Part shown: one piece after another, positions 1-8,267 of the stretch | Numbering within the stretch: the first letter of the stretch is position 1 | How the letters are laid out: the number at the start of each line of letters is the position of its first letter | NCBI RefSeq assembly: GCF_013085255.1 | Contig: NZ_JABFCX010000002.1 | Coordinates: forward strand, 1,354,501-1,418,500 | Direction of reading: 5' to 3' | Origin: Parvularcula mediterranea | Lineage (GTDB): Bacteria; Pseudomonadota; Alphaproteobacteria; Caulobacterales; Parvularculaceae | Length of the DNA: 64,000 bases | The notes under the pieces: generated by a model | The model's input: the letters and a program-made list of their open reading frames with translations, nothing else | What the model was told of the DNA's origin: nothing | The model's database searches: none | Position numbers and translations under genes: made by a program

Positions 1-1
1 G

Positions 2-316
2 ATGGGGGCGAAGCCGGAGACGCTGGCAGGGCTTTCGGGGCTTGGGGACCTCGTCCTCACCTGCAACTCGCCCCAGTCGCGGAATTTCTCGCTTGGCATG
101 GCGATTGGCGAAGGTGCTGATCCTGCGACCTATCTCGAGAGCCAGAAGAGCGTGGCCGAAGGCGCTGCAACGGCTGGTCCTCTGACGGAGCAGGCACGGG
201 CGCTCGGTTGCGAGATGCCGATTTCAGAAGGTGTGGCAGCAGTAATCGACGGCCGCCAAGGCGTCGATGAAGCGATCGGCGGCCTGATGAACAGACCGCT
301 CAGAAGCGAAGCTTAG
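2..316 (+). CDS. gpsA: Glycerol-3-phosphate dehydrogenase [NAD(P)+], C-terminal part
   Basis: This is the last 104 residues of GpsA, the cytosolic enzyme that reduces dihydroxyacetone phosphate to sn-glycerol 3-phosphate for phospholipid synthesis. The visible part is the all-helical substrate-binding domain, with the family block LAGLSGLGDLVLTC followed by SRN and a long GxAEGxxTA-type helix (SVAEGAATAGPL). The N-terminal Rossmann domain lies to the left of the window. The stop codon TAG interlocks with the stop of the convergent gene on the other strand through a shared TTAG. Identification is firm from the motifs. Confidence 0.93.
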   Translation: MGAKPETLAGLSGLGDLVLTCNSPQSRNFSLGMAIGEGADPATYLESQKSVAEGAATAGPLTEQARALGCEMPISEGVAAVIDGRQGVDEAIGGLMNRPLRSEA

Positions 317-711
317 AGGTAGTCGCCTGCGCGGCAGCTGCGGCGCTCACGCGGTTCTGCAGCCGCGTCGGATGCGCCTTTGCCAAGGGCCGAGGCGCCC
401 ATCGCACCGACATTGTCGTAGCAGGTCTGGACCTGGCCTTCGAAGACGGTGCTGGTCGAGCTGATGCCCTCGCGGACCATGTCGTAGCCGAGGAAGTAGC
501 ACTCGCAGGCGGTCGTCGGGGCGACATAATCTTCCGGGTCGTCGCTCAGGAGGCCCGAGAGCGAAGCCTTCGTCGAGATGGTGCGGGTCTGACCCGGCTC
601 ATAGGAGCGCTCACTCGGCCCCGAAGACGCCGAACCCAAGAAAACAAAGAGGAAAACTGCTCCGATACCGAGCGCCAGAAGGCCGCCGAAAATCGTCTCG
701 ATGCGCGTCAT
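313..711 (-). CDS. Small single-pass membrane protein of unknown function
   Basis: I do not recognise this 132-residue protein. Residues 7-27 form one hydrophobic segment after a short charged N-terminus (MTRIETIF), so it is probably anchored in the inner membrane with a soluble domain outside. The soluble part has four cysteines (CEC near residue 69, C96, C125), which suggests disulphides in the periplasm. The frame keeps high third-position GC and ends by interlocking with the gpsA stop, which supports a real gene. The neighbouring protease on the same strand starts 75 bases further upstream on that strand, so the two could be separate units. Confidence 0.6.
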   Translation of the reverse strand: MTRIETIFGGLLALGIGAVFLFVFLGSASSGPSERSYEPGQTRTISTKASLSGLLSDDPEDYVAPTTACECYFLGYDMVREGISSTSTVFEGQVQTCYDNVGAMGASALGKGASDAAAEPRERRSCRAGDYL

Positions 712-785
712 GGCTCTGTTTCCACCCCTAACCGTCGGGAGACCTTAACCTGAACGAGACGTTAAGAAAAGGCGGAACCTCGCTA

Positions 786-1679
786 TCATGCCCCGCGGTC
801 GTAGCAGGCCTCGGTGATGGTCCAGCCCAGGTCCCTGAGCATGCCGAGCATGATCTTGTCAGGGTTGCGGATGCTCTCGCCGCGGCCTGAGTTGGAGAGC
901 ATGACCGGCGTGGGGGCCCTTGGAAACGCTGGGATGTGGCTGACGTTGAGGGGCGTGACGCCGACCGGGAAGCCATTGTTGGCCTTCTCCGCCTCGGGGC
1001 CGTCGAAATGGATGGTTGGATTGGCGAGGGCAAAGGTGAGGCCGAGGGAGGGATTGCCGAAGTCCTCGGTGATCTTCCGGCCATCAGCCAGCTTCAGGAA
1101 CGTGTCGTAGAGCTGGGGCGTGCCGTCCTGCTCGTGCAGGGTGAAGCTGTAGTTGAAGTAGTTGACGAAGCCGTTGGGCCTGCCAATCGCGCCGAGGGGT
1201 TCGCCTTCCCAAGGGACGAAGGTCGCCGATGAGAGCCCGAGGCCGTGGCCGATTTCGTGGAGGGCGACATTGATCATGTCGACGCCATCCTCGGGGATCG
1301 GGTCATTCCTTGAGTAGTGGCGGGTCTCGTCGCCCATTTCTTCCTTGATGAAGATGTTGATGTCGTCCTCATCGCTCACCCGTTTGCCGCGGAGGGCCGA
1401 GGCGAGGGCGGTGGGGTACCAGGCGTCTTTGACGGGCAGGTAGCGCTTGTTCCGGACCACGTTCTGGTAGGCGAAGCCGGTGGGGCCGCGGTCGATCTTG
1501 GAGACCCTGATCCTGATCGGCGCTTCGGAGACGAGGCAGCGCTCCCAGACCATCGCCGCCTTCTCGAAATCGACCTGCCCGTCTTCGGAGAGGCCGTCGA
1601 AGCTCAGCTCAATGTCCGAGGTCGGCATCGGCTGGGCCGTGAGGGTCAGGGCGGCGAGAGCGAAGAGCATGGGCGTCAT
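786..1679 (-). CDS. Exported matrixin-like zinc metalloprotease
   Basis: This 297-residue protein begins with a signal peptide (residues 1 to about 16, MTPMLFALAALTLTAQ) and carries the metzincin-type motif HEIGHGLGLSS near residues 141-151. In classical metzincins the eleventh position is His or Asp; here it is Ser, a variant seen in some bacterial matrixin-like families, so the third zinc ligand must come from elsewhere or be missing. A Met-turn candidate lies further downstream. It probably acts in the periplasm or outside the cell; substrate unknown. It is divergent from the ArsR gene, with 84 bases between the two starts. Confidence 0.75.
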   Translation of the reverse strand: MTPMLFALAALTLTAQPMPTSDIELSFDGLSEDGQVDFEKAAMVWERCLVSEAPIRIRVSKIDRGPTGFAYQNVVRNKRYLPVKDAWYPTALASALRGKRVSDEDDINIFIKEEMGDETRHYSRNDPIPEDGVDMINVALHEIGHGLGLSSATFVPWEGEPLGAIGRPNGFVNYFNYSFTLHEQDGTPQLYDTFLKLADGRKITEDFGNPSLGLTFALANPTIHFDGPEAEKANNGFPVGVTPLNVSHIPAFPRAPTPVMLSNSGRGESIRNPDKIMLGMLRDLGWTITEACYDRGA

Positions 1680-1727
1680 CCGGGAAGCGAAAGTTCCATT
1701 TATTGTTTTGCGATGAAGAAGCCAGTC

Positions 1728-1763
1728 TTGACATCATTTAGTCGCTTAGCTAAATGACGATTC
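1728..1763 (+). promoter_or_regulatory. Promoter with overlapping operator-like inverted repeat, ahead of ArsR gene
   Basis: A perfect -35 hexamer TTGACA lies at 1728-1733, followed by a 17-base spacer and a -10-like TAAATG at 1751-1756. An inverted repeat with 8-base arms, TCATTTAG (1734-1741) and CTAAATGA (1750-1757), fills the spacer and the -10 box. The predicted transcription start falls at or within a base of the ATG at 1764, and no Shine-Dalgarno sequence precedes it, so the transcript is probably leaderless. A repressor bound to the repeat would block polymerase, which fits autorepression by the ArsR protein. Confidence 0.7.
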
Positions 1764-2072
1764 ATGGCATCAGTCTTCAAAGCCCTGTCCGACCCCACCC
1801 GGCGCGAGGTCCTGTCCCTCCTGAAGGATGGGCCCCTCTCCGCCGGGGAGATTTCGGACCGGTTCGACTTCTCGAAGCCGACCATGTCCCAGCACCTCAG
1901 TGTGCTGAAGGAAGCAGGGTTGGTGCTGGCGAAGAAGGACGGCAAGCGGGTGATCTATCACCTGCAGATCTCCGTCCTCGAAGATGCGCTGCTCGGGTTT
2001 GCCGAGCAATTCGGCATAGGTGCGGATGCACTGGCGGCTGGAAGAGCAAAACCGGAAGGAGCAGGCTCATGA
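1764..2072 (+). CDS. ArsR-family winged-helix regulator (SdpR-like)
   Basis: This 102-residue protein is a compact winged-helix DNA-binding protein. It opens with FKALSDPTRREVLSLL, then LSAGEISDRF and the recognition helix region KPTMSQHLSVLKEAGLV, all typical of ArsR/SmtB proteins. No metal-binding cysteine pair is seen, so it is more like the SdpR autorepressor type than a metal sensor. It starts at an ATG with no ribosome site, apparently leaderless, behind an inverted repeat that is likely its own operator. Its stop overlaps the ATG of the next gene (ATGA), so the two are translationally coupled. Confidence 0.9.
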   Translation: MASVFKALSDPTRREVLSLLKDGPLSAGEISDRFDFSKPTMSQHLSVLKEAGLVLAKKDGKRVIYHLQISVLEDALLGFAEQFGIGADALAAGRAKPEGAGS

Positions 2073-2449
2073 ACCGACAAATAAGAAATGCACTGACCTT
2101 CGGGGTACTTATCTTACTGGTCGCCTTCGGCGGCGAGCGCGCTCAGGAATTCGGGTGGCTGTCCGGTGAGCCAGAGCGTATTTCGGGTGTGATCGCCGGT
2201 CTCGTCCTGGTCTGGTTTGGCAACGCCATGCCAAAGGACCTTCCGCATAAATCCTGCGGGACTGATCCGGGGACGGCTTTCCGCATGAAGAGGTTTGCGG
2301 GTTGGGCCTTCATGCTGGCCGGCGTCGCTCACGCCCTGATCTGGGTCGTCGCGCCAGCCCAGCATATGGCGCTCCTGTCGACGATCCCTGTTGCAGTCGC
2401 CCTGGTCCTCGTCCTTGGCGTGGCTTTCAAAACCAGGGTGTGGGTCTGA
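2069..2449 (+). CDS. SdpI-like multi-spanning membrane protein
   Basis: This 126-residue protein has about four hydrophobic helices. The block VLVWFGNAMPKDLP resembles the GNxxP core found between helices of SdpI-type immunity/signalling membrane proteins, and the gene directly follows an SdpR-like ArsR regulator, as in the Bacillus sdpRI pair. In that system SdpI binds SdpR at the membrane; whether that applies here is inference. The start ATG at 2069 was chosen because it overlaps the ArsR stop and because the longer upstream reading in this frame only shadows the regulator. The match is weak, so any small SdpI/DUF1648-related membrane protein is possible. Confidence 0.65.
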   Translation: MNRQIRNALTFGVLILLVAFGGERAQEFGWLSGEPERISGVIAGLVLVWFGNAMPKDLPHKSCGTDPGTAFRMKRFAGWAFMLAGVAHALIWVVAPAQHMALLSTIPVAVALVLVLGVAFKTRVWV

Positions 2450-2452
2450 GGG

Positions 2453-3622
2453 TTACTCAGGCAGCTGACCGTTTCCGTAGAGGGCCTCGGCGCGTAGCTC
2501 CGAGGCTCTTTTCTTGACGCTTTCGGTCTTGAGCTGGCCACAGGCGGCGCCGACGTCGCGGCCCCTCGGTGTACGGATGGGTGAGGCGTAGCCTGCGCGG
2601 TTGACGATGTCGGCGAAGGCTTCGATCCGTGACCAGCTCGAGCACTCGTAGTCACTGCCGGGCCAGGGGTTGAAGGGGATCAAGTTGATCTTGGCCGGGA
2701 TGCCTTTCAGCAGCCGGACAAGCTCATGGGCCTCGGCGTCACTGTCATTGACGCCTTTCAGCATGACATATTCGAAGGTGATCCGGCGTGAGTTCGACGT
2801 ACCCGGATAATCGCGGCAAGCCTGGAGCAGGTCCTTCAGCGGCCACTTCTTATTGATCGGCACGAGGACATCGCGCAGCTCGTCGTTGGTCGCATGGAGC
2901 GAGATGGCGAGCATCGCTTCGGACTTTTCGCCGAGCTCCTGCATCTGGCCGACGACGCCTGACGTCGAGACGGTGATCCTCCGCCTGCTGATCGAGATGC
3001 CTTCGCCATCGGAGATGATGTCGATTGACTGGGCCACGGCATCGGTGTTGTAGAGGGGCTCGCCCATGCCCATGAAGACGATGTTCGAGAGCTGGCGCTC
3101 GTCCTTGCCGGACGGCCATTCCTCAATATCGTCCTTGCACGTCAGGACCTGGAGGACGATTTCTTCGGCCGTCAGGTTGCGGACGAGGGCCTGGGTGCCC
3201 GTATGGCAGAAGGTGCAGTTGAGGGTGCAGCCCACCTGGCTCGACACGCACAGCGCGCCTGCGCGGCCAACGCCTGGGATGAAGACGGCTTCGGCTTCGA
3301 CGCCCGGGGCGAAGCGCAGGAGATACTTCCTCGTTCCGTCCACGGAGACCTTGCGCTCGATGATCTCAGGACGCGGGACGGTGTACCAGTCGTCGAGCTT
3401 TTCGCGCATGGGCTTTGCGATGTTGGTCATCTCGGCAAAGTCGGTGACGCCGAGATTGTAGATCCAGCCCCACACCTGACGCGCGCGCATTCGCGCTTCC
3501 TTGTTCGTAAGGCCGAGATCGGTCTCGAGGCGCTGGGCGATCTCTTTGCGGTTGAGGCCGACGAGGGAGGTACGCTGGTCGGTCTGGACCGCGGGGGCGC
3601 GGTCGAGGAGGGTCGTGCTCAT
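2453..3622 (-). CDS. rlmN: Dual-specificity 23S rRNA/tRNA m2A methyltransferase
   Basis: RlmN is a radical-SAM enzyme that methylates C2 of adenosine 2503 in 23S rRNA and A37 of some tRNAs. The 389-residue protein has the cluster motif CTLNCTFC, the preceding SSQVGC, the GMGEPL block and, near the C-terminus, GAACGQL with the catalytic cysteine that carries the methyl group. Length matches the family. I chose the ATG at 3622 ([10 protein letters not shown]) because family proteins begin about here and AAGGCAAGAG precedes it; the frame stays open much further upstream but that part is antisense to the acyltransferase gene. A hairpin terminator separates it from the gene upstream. Confidence 0.96.
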   Translation of the reverse strand: MSTTLLDRAPAVQTDQRTSLVGLNRKEIAQRLETDLGLTNKEARMRARQVWGWIYNLGVTDFAEMTNIAKPMREKLDDWYTVPRPEIIERKVSVDGTRKYLLRFAPGVEAEAVFIPGVGRAGALCVSSQVGCTLNCTFCHTGTQALVRNLTAEEIVLQVLTCKDDIEEWPSGKDERQLSNIVFMGMGEPLYNTDAVAQSIDIISDGEGISISRRRITVSTSGVVGQMQELGEKSEAMLAISLHATNDELRDVLVPINKKWPLKDLLQACRDYPGTSNSRRITFEYVMLKGVNDSDAEAHELVRLLKGIPAKINLIPFNPWPGSDYECSSWSRIEAFADIVNRAGYASPIRTPRGRDVGAACGQLKTESVKKRASELRAEALYGNGQLPE

Positions 3623-3644
3623 ATCTCTTGCCTTGCTACAGGTC

Positions 3645-3683
3645 TTAAAAGGAGCGCGGCGCCTACACCCGGGGCCGCGCTCC
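3645..3683 (-). terminator. Rho-independent terminator of the acyltransferase gene
   Basis: On the minus strand a 10-bp GC stem, GGAGCGCGGC with GCCGCGCTCC (3651-3660 and 3674-3683 on the plus strand), is followed by TTTTAAG. It lies just after the stop of the acyltransferase gene and before rlmN, so it should isolate the two. Confidence 0.75.
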
Positions 3684-3690
3684 CGCAAGC

Positions 3691-4851
3691 TTACCTTTCC
3701 TTGATGCCGAAGGCGATCCTGAGACCCGGGATCCTGCGGAGGAGCTCGTAGCCTGCGAGGCATCCGAGGGTCGTTCCTGCGAAGACGAGGGTCAGCTCCA
3801 GCGGTCCGCCGAGCCTCAGCGGGCCGAGCCAAGCGATGAGCGCGACGATGATCGTCTGGTGGAGGACGTAGTAGCAGAAGACGCCGCCGGTCAGGTATTT
3901 CAGCACGGGCGATGGCTGGCTGAGGAAGCGCTGGGCGAGGCCGAGGATCGAGAGGATCGTCGTCCAGGCGTAAAGGACCCCGGCCGCTGGCCAGGTTGCT
4001 CCGCCGATGATGAGCACAGGGGCTGGGATGTCGTCGAAGCCGCCTTCTGGCGTGCTCTCGATGAGCATTCGCCATGCGAAGAGCAGCGCGAATAGGATCA
4101 GCGAGAGGGGCAGGGCGCGTCTGACGCCTTCCCAGAAGCCTTCGGACTTTGCCGCGAGAAAGCCGAGTAGGAAGATGGTCAGACGGTGCGCGTGATTGTT
4201 CCAGTCGCCAATCAGGGCGTTGGTGTTCGGGAAGCGCGGCTCGAGGAGATACTCGTAGAGGATGAAGGGCGCGGCGATCCCTGCGATCAGGAAGAGCGGC
4301 CGTGCAGCGAGGGCGTTCCAGAACCTTGAGTCTGCCGCCCGCCTCAGGAGCCCTGCAAAAGGGGCGGTAAGCAGCATGTAGACGAGCAGGTAGACGATGT
4401 ACCAGAGGTGGTTCCACGTCGGCGTCGTGATGCTGAACTGCTGCTCGCCCGAAAGGTACTGCCCCCAGAAGGCGAGGATGCCGGGCTCGATCTCTCCGCT
4501 GGCGAGGAGCTGGAAATAGGCCTGCGGCATGACCCACACTGCCATGCCGAAGAGGATCGGGACGCCTAGCCTCAAGAGGCGTGAGGCTGCGAACCTGCCG
4601 CTGCCGAGCTTGTCGATCGCGAACCTGACCGCGACCCCTGAGATGAAGAACAGGATCGCCAGCCGCCACGGGTTGACTGCGAGCATCGGCAGCTCCCACG
4701 CCGCCGAGCCATAGGGGCTCTTCACGTGCCATCCCCATGGCACATAGGCCATGCCTATATGGTAGAAGATGAGGAGCCCGAAAGCGATGACGCGGACCCA
4801 GTCGAGGTCTTGGCGGCGGGCGTGAGACGGGGCGGCATGGGGAAAAGACAT
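3691..4851 (-). CDS. Acyltransferase-3 family integral membrane protein
   Basis: This protein of 386 residues has about ten transmembrane helices. Its N-terminus [10 protein letters not shown]...IFYHIGMAY matches the start of acyltransferase-3 proteins, with the conserved helix-1 histidine thought to take part in acyl transfer to exported sugars or glucans. The substrate cannot be told from sequence. The chosen start, MSFPHAAP at 4851, lies directly before the conserved block; an in-frame ATG at 4953 is the alternative, and neither has a convincing ribosome site. The start lies three bases from the start of the divergent LytTR gene, so transcription signals of each must lie inside the other. 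Confidence 0.85.
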   Translation of the reverse strand: MSFPHAAPSHARRQDLDWVRVIAFGLLIFYHIGMAYVPWGWHVKSPYGSAAWELPMLAVNPWRLAILFFISGVAVRFAIDKLGSGRFAASRLLRLGVPILFGMAVWVMPQAYFQLLASGEIEPGILAFWGQYLSGEQQFSITTPTWNHLWYIVYLLVYMLLTAPFAGLLRRAADSRFWNALAARPLFLIAGIAAPFILYEYLLEPRFPNTNALIGDWNNHAHRLTIFLLGFLAAKSEGFWEGVRRALPLSLILFALLFAWRMLIESTPEGGFDDIPAPVLIIGGATWPAAGVLYAWTTILSILGLAQRFLSQPSPVLKYLTGGVFCYYVLHQTIIVALIAWLGPLRLGGPLELTLVFAGTTLGCLAGYELLRRIPGLRIAFGIKER

Positions 4852-4854
4852 CGG

Positions 4855-5820
4855 ATGACCAGTGAAACTGCTGACGATGCCAAGGTTGGGAACGGCCTCG
4901 CCCGACCGCCAGCGACAGGTGACGGCTCGCGGCCAAAAGGGACGCTTGGTCATGGGGTTGGGACAAGCGGCGAGGCTTCAGGGACGGCTCCGCTGACCCC
5001 TGACGAGGAAGACCGGCAGGCGGACCGTCAGACATTCTGGTGGTTCGCAGGGCTGACCGTCGCGATGACGCTGGTCGGGGTCCTGTCCGCGATCACCGAG
5101 GCGGGCAGAGGCTCCGATGTTGAACCGGCGAAGATGGCGCTGTGGGACGGAACGAGCATCCTCGTGATCTTCGCGCTGATGCCGCTGGTTGCCGCTGCGG
5201 TGTCGCGGGGGATGCCGGGGGTTCATCGCTGGGTGCGGATCGCCGGGGTGCATGCGGTGGGGGTGCTGGTGTTCTCGAGCCTGCACATCGCGGTGATGGT
5301 CGGGCTTCGAAAGGTGCTCCACCCTGTGTTTTTCGGCGGGCCCTACATCTTCACTGACAATCTGCCGCGCGAGTTCATCTACGAGTTCAGGAAGGACGCG
5401 CTGACCTATTTCATCCTCGCCATGCTGATCGTCCTTGGGCGTGAGCTGGCGCAGAAGAGCCGGGCTTTGGCGGCGGCGAAGGCCAGCGCTGCGCCGCGGA
5501 TGCTGACGTTCCGGTCCGGCGGGCGGACGATCTTTCTTGAGGCTGGCGATGTCCTGTGGGCCAAGGCCGAGGGCAATTATGCCGAGCTTCACACGCGGCA
5601 GGGCAAGCATTTCGTCCGCACGACTCTGAAGGCCGTGGCGGATGATCTCGAAAGCGCGGGAACCGAGGCTGTCCGTGTGCATCGGAGCTATCTCGCGGTG
5701 TCCAAGGAGGTCCGTGAGGCGGCGCCGACGGGCAGCGGAGACCTGAAGCTCACCATGTCGGACGGTGCGGAAGTGCCTGTATCGAGGCGCTACCGGGACG
5801 GCCTGTCGCTCGGCGGCTAG
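4855..5820 (+). CDS. Membrane-anchored LytTR DNA-binding regulator
   Basis: This 321-residue protein has an acidic disordered N-terminus (1-55), four hydrophobic helices between about residues 60 and 200, and a C-terminal LytTR domain (about 220-318) with the blocks [12 protein letters not shown] and [10 protein letters not shown] typical of that fold. LytTR domains bind direct repeats in promoters. A membrane domain fused to LytTR implies signal sensing in the inner membrane. The start at 4855 has GGGGAAAAG before it; longer upstream readings overlap the divergent gene. Its stop (CTAG) interlocks with the stop of the DUF3052 gene. A role in controlling the adjacent acyltransferase is plausible but inferred. 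Confidence 0.85.
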   Translation: MTSETADDAKVGNGLARPPATGDGSRPKGTLGHGVGTSGEASGTAPLTPDEEDRQADRQTFWWFAGLTVAMTLVGVLSAITEAGRGSDVEPAKMALWDGTSILVIFALMPLVAAAVSRGMPGVHRWVRIAGVHAVGVLVFSSLHIAVMVGLRKVLHPVFFGGPYIFTDNLPREFIYEFRKDALTYFILAMLIVLGRELAQKSRALAAAKASAAPRMLTFRSGGRTIFLEAGDVLWAKAEGNYAELHTRQGKHFVRTTLKAVADDLESAGTEAVRVHRSYLAVSKEVREAAPTGSGDLKLTMSDGAEVPVSRRYRDGLSLGG

Positions 5821-6230
5821 GCCTTGCGGCGCAGGAACTTGAGGGCGGACCAGTCCTCGTCCACCGCGCAGACCTTCACGTCGACGAAGTTCGTCGTCGG
5901 GAGGATCGCGGTCCTGAGATCGCCTTCGGTCAGGTCCTTGAAGAGCGGCGAGCTCTTCTTCGGCCAGCTGATCCAGAGCATCCCGCCCCCGGCCACCTTG
6001 CCGAGCGCACCCGGCAGGCGGCGCGCGAGGTCTGCCCGGTGGCGGCAGAAGAGGTGGACGATGTCCGCTGACTTCGCCGTCTTGCGGAAGATGACGTCGT
6101 CGGTCCCCGGAAGGAGGTCGCGGTAGTGCGCAGGCGCGCCGATCGGCAGGACGACCGTCCCCGGTTTCATGCCAAGCTTCTCTGCCAGGGGCTTGCCGGA
6201 GTAACCGTGGCTCGCCCCGGCCTTCGTCAC
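5817..6230 (-). CDS. DUF3052 family protein
   Basis: This 137-residue cytosolic protein has the DUF3052 pattern: GYSGKPLAEKLGMKPG at the start, a middle region resembling a nucleotide-fold strand-helix (DIVHLFCRHRADLARRLP) and GGGMLWISWPKKSS. The biochemical role of the family is unknown. Translation appears to start at GTG (6230), which overlaps the TGA of the small HTH regulator just upstream (GTGA), so the two form a coupled operon. Confidence 0.8.
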   Translation of the reverse strand: MTKAGASHGYSGKPLAEKLGMKPGTVVLPIGAPAHYRDLLPGTDDVIFRKTAKSADIVHLFCRHRADLARRLPGALGKVAGGGMLWISWPKKSSPLFKDLTEGDLRTAILPTTNFVDVKVCAVDEDWSALKFLRRKA

Positions 6231-6436
6231 CCGGCGGGCTCGTATTCGAGGATGTCGCCTGGCTGGCAGTCGAGGACTTCGCAGATCTTCTCGAGGGTGG
6301 TGAAGCGCACCGCTTTCGCCTTGCCGGTCTTCAGGATCGACAGGTTGGCGATGGTGATACCGACGCGATCGGACAGCTCCGTCAGCGACATGTCGCGTTC
6401 GGCGAGTATCTTGTCCAAGGTCACGCGGATGGTCAC
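6227..6436 (-). CDS. Small Cro/C1-type HTH regulator (YozG-like)
   Basis: This is a stand-alone helix-turn-helix protein of about 69 residues: LDKILAERDMSLTELSDRVG, then ITIANLSILKTGKAKAVRF as the recognition region, ending with CQPGDILEY as in YozG-type XRE proteins. I chose GTG at 6436 (VTIRVTLDK) because family members begin just before this block; a TTG at 6466 would add ten residues that do not look conserved. Upstream at 6452-6463 is the perfect palindrome TTTATCGATAAA, a candidate operator. It is coupled to the DUF3052 gene by a GTGA overlap. Confidence 0.8.
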   Translation of the reverse strand: MTIRVTLDKILAERDMSLTELSDRVGITIANLSILKTGKAKAVRFTTLEKICEVLDCQPGDILEYEPAG

Positions 6437-6451
6437 GCGGGCTTCATATCC

Positions 6452-6463
6452 TTTATCGATAAA
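6452..6463. promoter_or_regulatory. Perfect 12-bp palindrome upstream of HTH gene
   Basis: TTTATCGATAAA is a perfect palindrome 16-27 bases upstream of the GTG start of the HTH regulator. Its position suits an autoregulatory binding site, but no binding data can be inferred from sequence alone. Confidence 0.35.
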
Positions 6464-6546
6464 CAAAAAGGCTTAGGCGTGATGAACGATTATTCATATC
6501 GCCGCAACCCTTGCTGATCTCTTCCCGCACGGCCTAGGGCGAACGG

Positions 6547-7143
6547 ATGGACCTCTTTCCCGGAAACCGCCTTGTTCTTGCAACCCGTAACGAGGGAAAA
6601 GTGCAGGAAATGAAACGTCTTCTCGATGGGAGAGGCGTGGATGTCACAACCGCCGCCGCCCTTGGCCTGCCTGAGGTCGAGGAGACCGGCACCACCTTCG
6701 AGGAAAACGCCGGGCTGAAAGCTGCAAGCGGAGCAAAGGCTTCGGGGTTCGCTGTTCTGGCTGATGATTCGGGGCTATCGGCCGATGCGCTGGACGGCGC
6801 GCCGGGGGTCTACTCGGCTGACTGGGGCGGACCGGAGCGCGATTTTGCCGCAGCGATGGCGCGGCTCGAGCGCGAGGTGAAGGCGGCGGGCGATAACCGC
6901 GCGGCCCGCTTCGTGAGCGTCCTGATCCTCGAATGGCCGGACGGCCGCCGGATCTCGGCCCGGGGCGAGGTCGAGGGGCAGCTGGTTTTCCCGCCGCGGG
7001 GCGAAGGCGGTTTCGGGTATGACCCGTGCTTCATCCCTGATGGCGAGGATCGGACCTTCGCCGAGATGAGCCCTGAGGAAAAAGCGAAGCACTCCCACCG
7101 CTCGCGGGCGATGGAAGCCCTGATGGTGGAGCTTATCGGGTGA
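6547..7143 (+). CDS. rdgB: dITP/XTP pyrophosphatase (RdgB/HAM1)
   Basis: This house-cleaning enzyme hydrolyses non-canonical purine triphosphates (dITP, XTP) to monophosphates and keeps them out of nucleic acids. The 198-residue protein has the family landmarks TRNEGKVQEMKRLL, FEENAGLKA, LADDSGLS, GFGYDPCF and KAKHSHRSRA in the right order and is of normal length. Its stop overlaps the GTG start of hemW (GTGA); the rdgB–hemW pair is common in alphaproteobacteria. Confidence 0.96.
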   Translation: MDLFPGNRLVLATRNEGKVQEMKRLLDGRGVDVTTAAALGLPEVEETGTTFEENAGLKAASGAKASGFAVLADDSGLSADALDGAPGVYSADWGGPERDFAAAMARLEREVKAAGDNRAARFVSVLILEWPDGRRISARGEVEGQLVFPPRGEGGFGYDPCFIPDGEDRTFAEMSPEEKAKHSHRSRAMEALMVELIG

Positions 7144-8267
7144 GACCCCTTGGGCTCTATGTCCACTGGCCCTTCTGTGCACGGATCTGTCCCTATTGCG
7201 ACTTCACCATCGCCAAAAATCGCGCGGTCGATGAAGCTGCGTGGACGGAAGTGCTTCTCGATGACCTGCGGTTCTATGCCGAGCTCACCGAGAAGCGGGC
7301 CCTGCGGAGCATTTATTTCGGGGGCGGGACGCCTTCGCTGATCCCTCCTTCCGTGGCGGAAGCTGTGCTGTCCGAGGCGGAGCGCCTGTTCGGGCGCGAA
7401 GAGACTTGCGAGCTGACGGTTGAGGCGAACCCCGATGATGCGTCGCGGTTCGAAATGCTTGCGGGACTTGGCTTTCACCGCTTGTCGCTTGGTATACAGA
7501 GCTTCGATGATGCCGAGCTTAAGTTCTTCGGGCGCAACCATGATGCGAGCGAGGCTCGAAGCGCGCTCGATGAAGCGTTGCGTGTTTTCTCCGATGTGAG
7601 CTTCGACCTGATCTACGCGCTCCCGGATCAGGAGCTTGGCGCATGGCGAGATGCTCTTGCTGCTGCCTGTGATCTTGGTGCGGACCATCTATCGCTTTAT
7701 CAGCTGACGATTGAAGAGGGGACGGCTTTTGGGCGGGCAGCGGAAAAGGGGAGGCTCATCCCCATGCCTGACGATCGCGCCGCTGACTTCTACGAGGTCA
7801 CGCAAGAGGTCACGGAGGCGGCGGGGATGCCTGCCTACGAAGTGTCGAACCACGCCAAGCCGGGGTCTGAAGCGCGGCATAACAGCCTTTATTGGCAGGA
7901 TGCGGAATGGATCGGTATCGGCCCCGGTGCCCATGGCCGTTTAGGGGGCGAGGCAAAGTGGGTGGCGACGCGGGGCGCTGCCGTGCCTGTGCGCTACCCC
8001 TCCCTTCCGCAGGCGGAGCGTTTGGTGGTCGAAGAACTGTCCCTCTCCGACGTGCGGTTGGAAGCGCTGGCTGGTGGCCTCAGGCCCGTGGCGGGGCTCG
8101 ATCTGTCGCGGCTGGGGGACGATGCGCCCGGTGTGCTGGAATGCGCCGGGCCGCTTGTCGAAGCAGGTCTGCTGACCGAACAGGATGGCCGGCTGCGGGC
8201 GAGCCCGAGCGGTCGCCTCGTTCTTGATCAGCTGACGGCGCTTCTCGCCGAAGGGTTGGCCGGCTGA
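7140..8267 (+). CDS. hemW: Radical-SAM haem chaperone HemW
   Basis: HemW is a coproporphyrinogen-oxidase-like radical-SAM protein that binds haem and is thought to deliver it to respiratory enzymes. The 375-residue protein has the cluster motif CARICPYCDF, the GGGTPSL block and the LGIQSFDD region. It lacks coproporphyrinogen-oxidase hallmarks that would make it HemN, fitting HemW by length and by its place after rdgB. Start is GTG at 7140, coupled to rdgB. Its last 40 bases overlap the 3' end of the convergent histidine kinase gene. Confidence 0.93.
   Translation: MRPLGLYVHWPFCARICPYCDFTIAKNRAVDEAAWTEVLLDDLRFYAELTEKRALRSIYFGGGTPSLIPPSVAEAVLSEAERLFGREETCELTVEANPDDASRFEMLAGLGFHRLSLGIQSFDDAELKFFGRNHDASEARSALDEALRVFSDVSFDLIYALPDQELGAWRDALAAACDLGADHLSLYQLTIEEGTAFGRAAEKGRLIPMPDDRAADFYEVTQEVTEAAGMPAYEVSNHAKPGSEARHNSLYWQDAEWIGIGPGAHGRLGGEAKWVATRGAAVPVRYPSLPQAERLVVEELSLSDVRLEALAGGLRPVAGLDLSRLGDDAPGVLECAGPLVEAGLLTEQDGRLRASPSGRLVLDQLTALLAEGLAG

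Noticed and set aside
2453-5035. Single 860-codon open frame on the minus strand covering rlmN and beyond
   Set aside because: Only the last 389 codons are RlmN. The upstream part is a shadow of the acyltransferase gene in another frame, and a terminator and an RlmN ribosome site lie between.
6436-6466. TTG start at 6466 for the small HTH regulator
   Set aside because: The ten added residues are not like the family's N-terminus, and the palindrome at 6452-6463 would then be coding.
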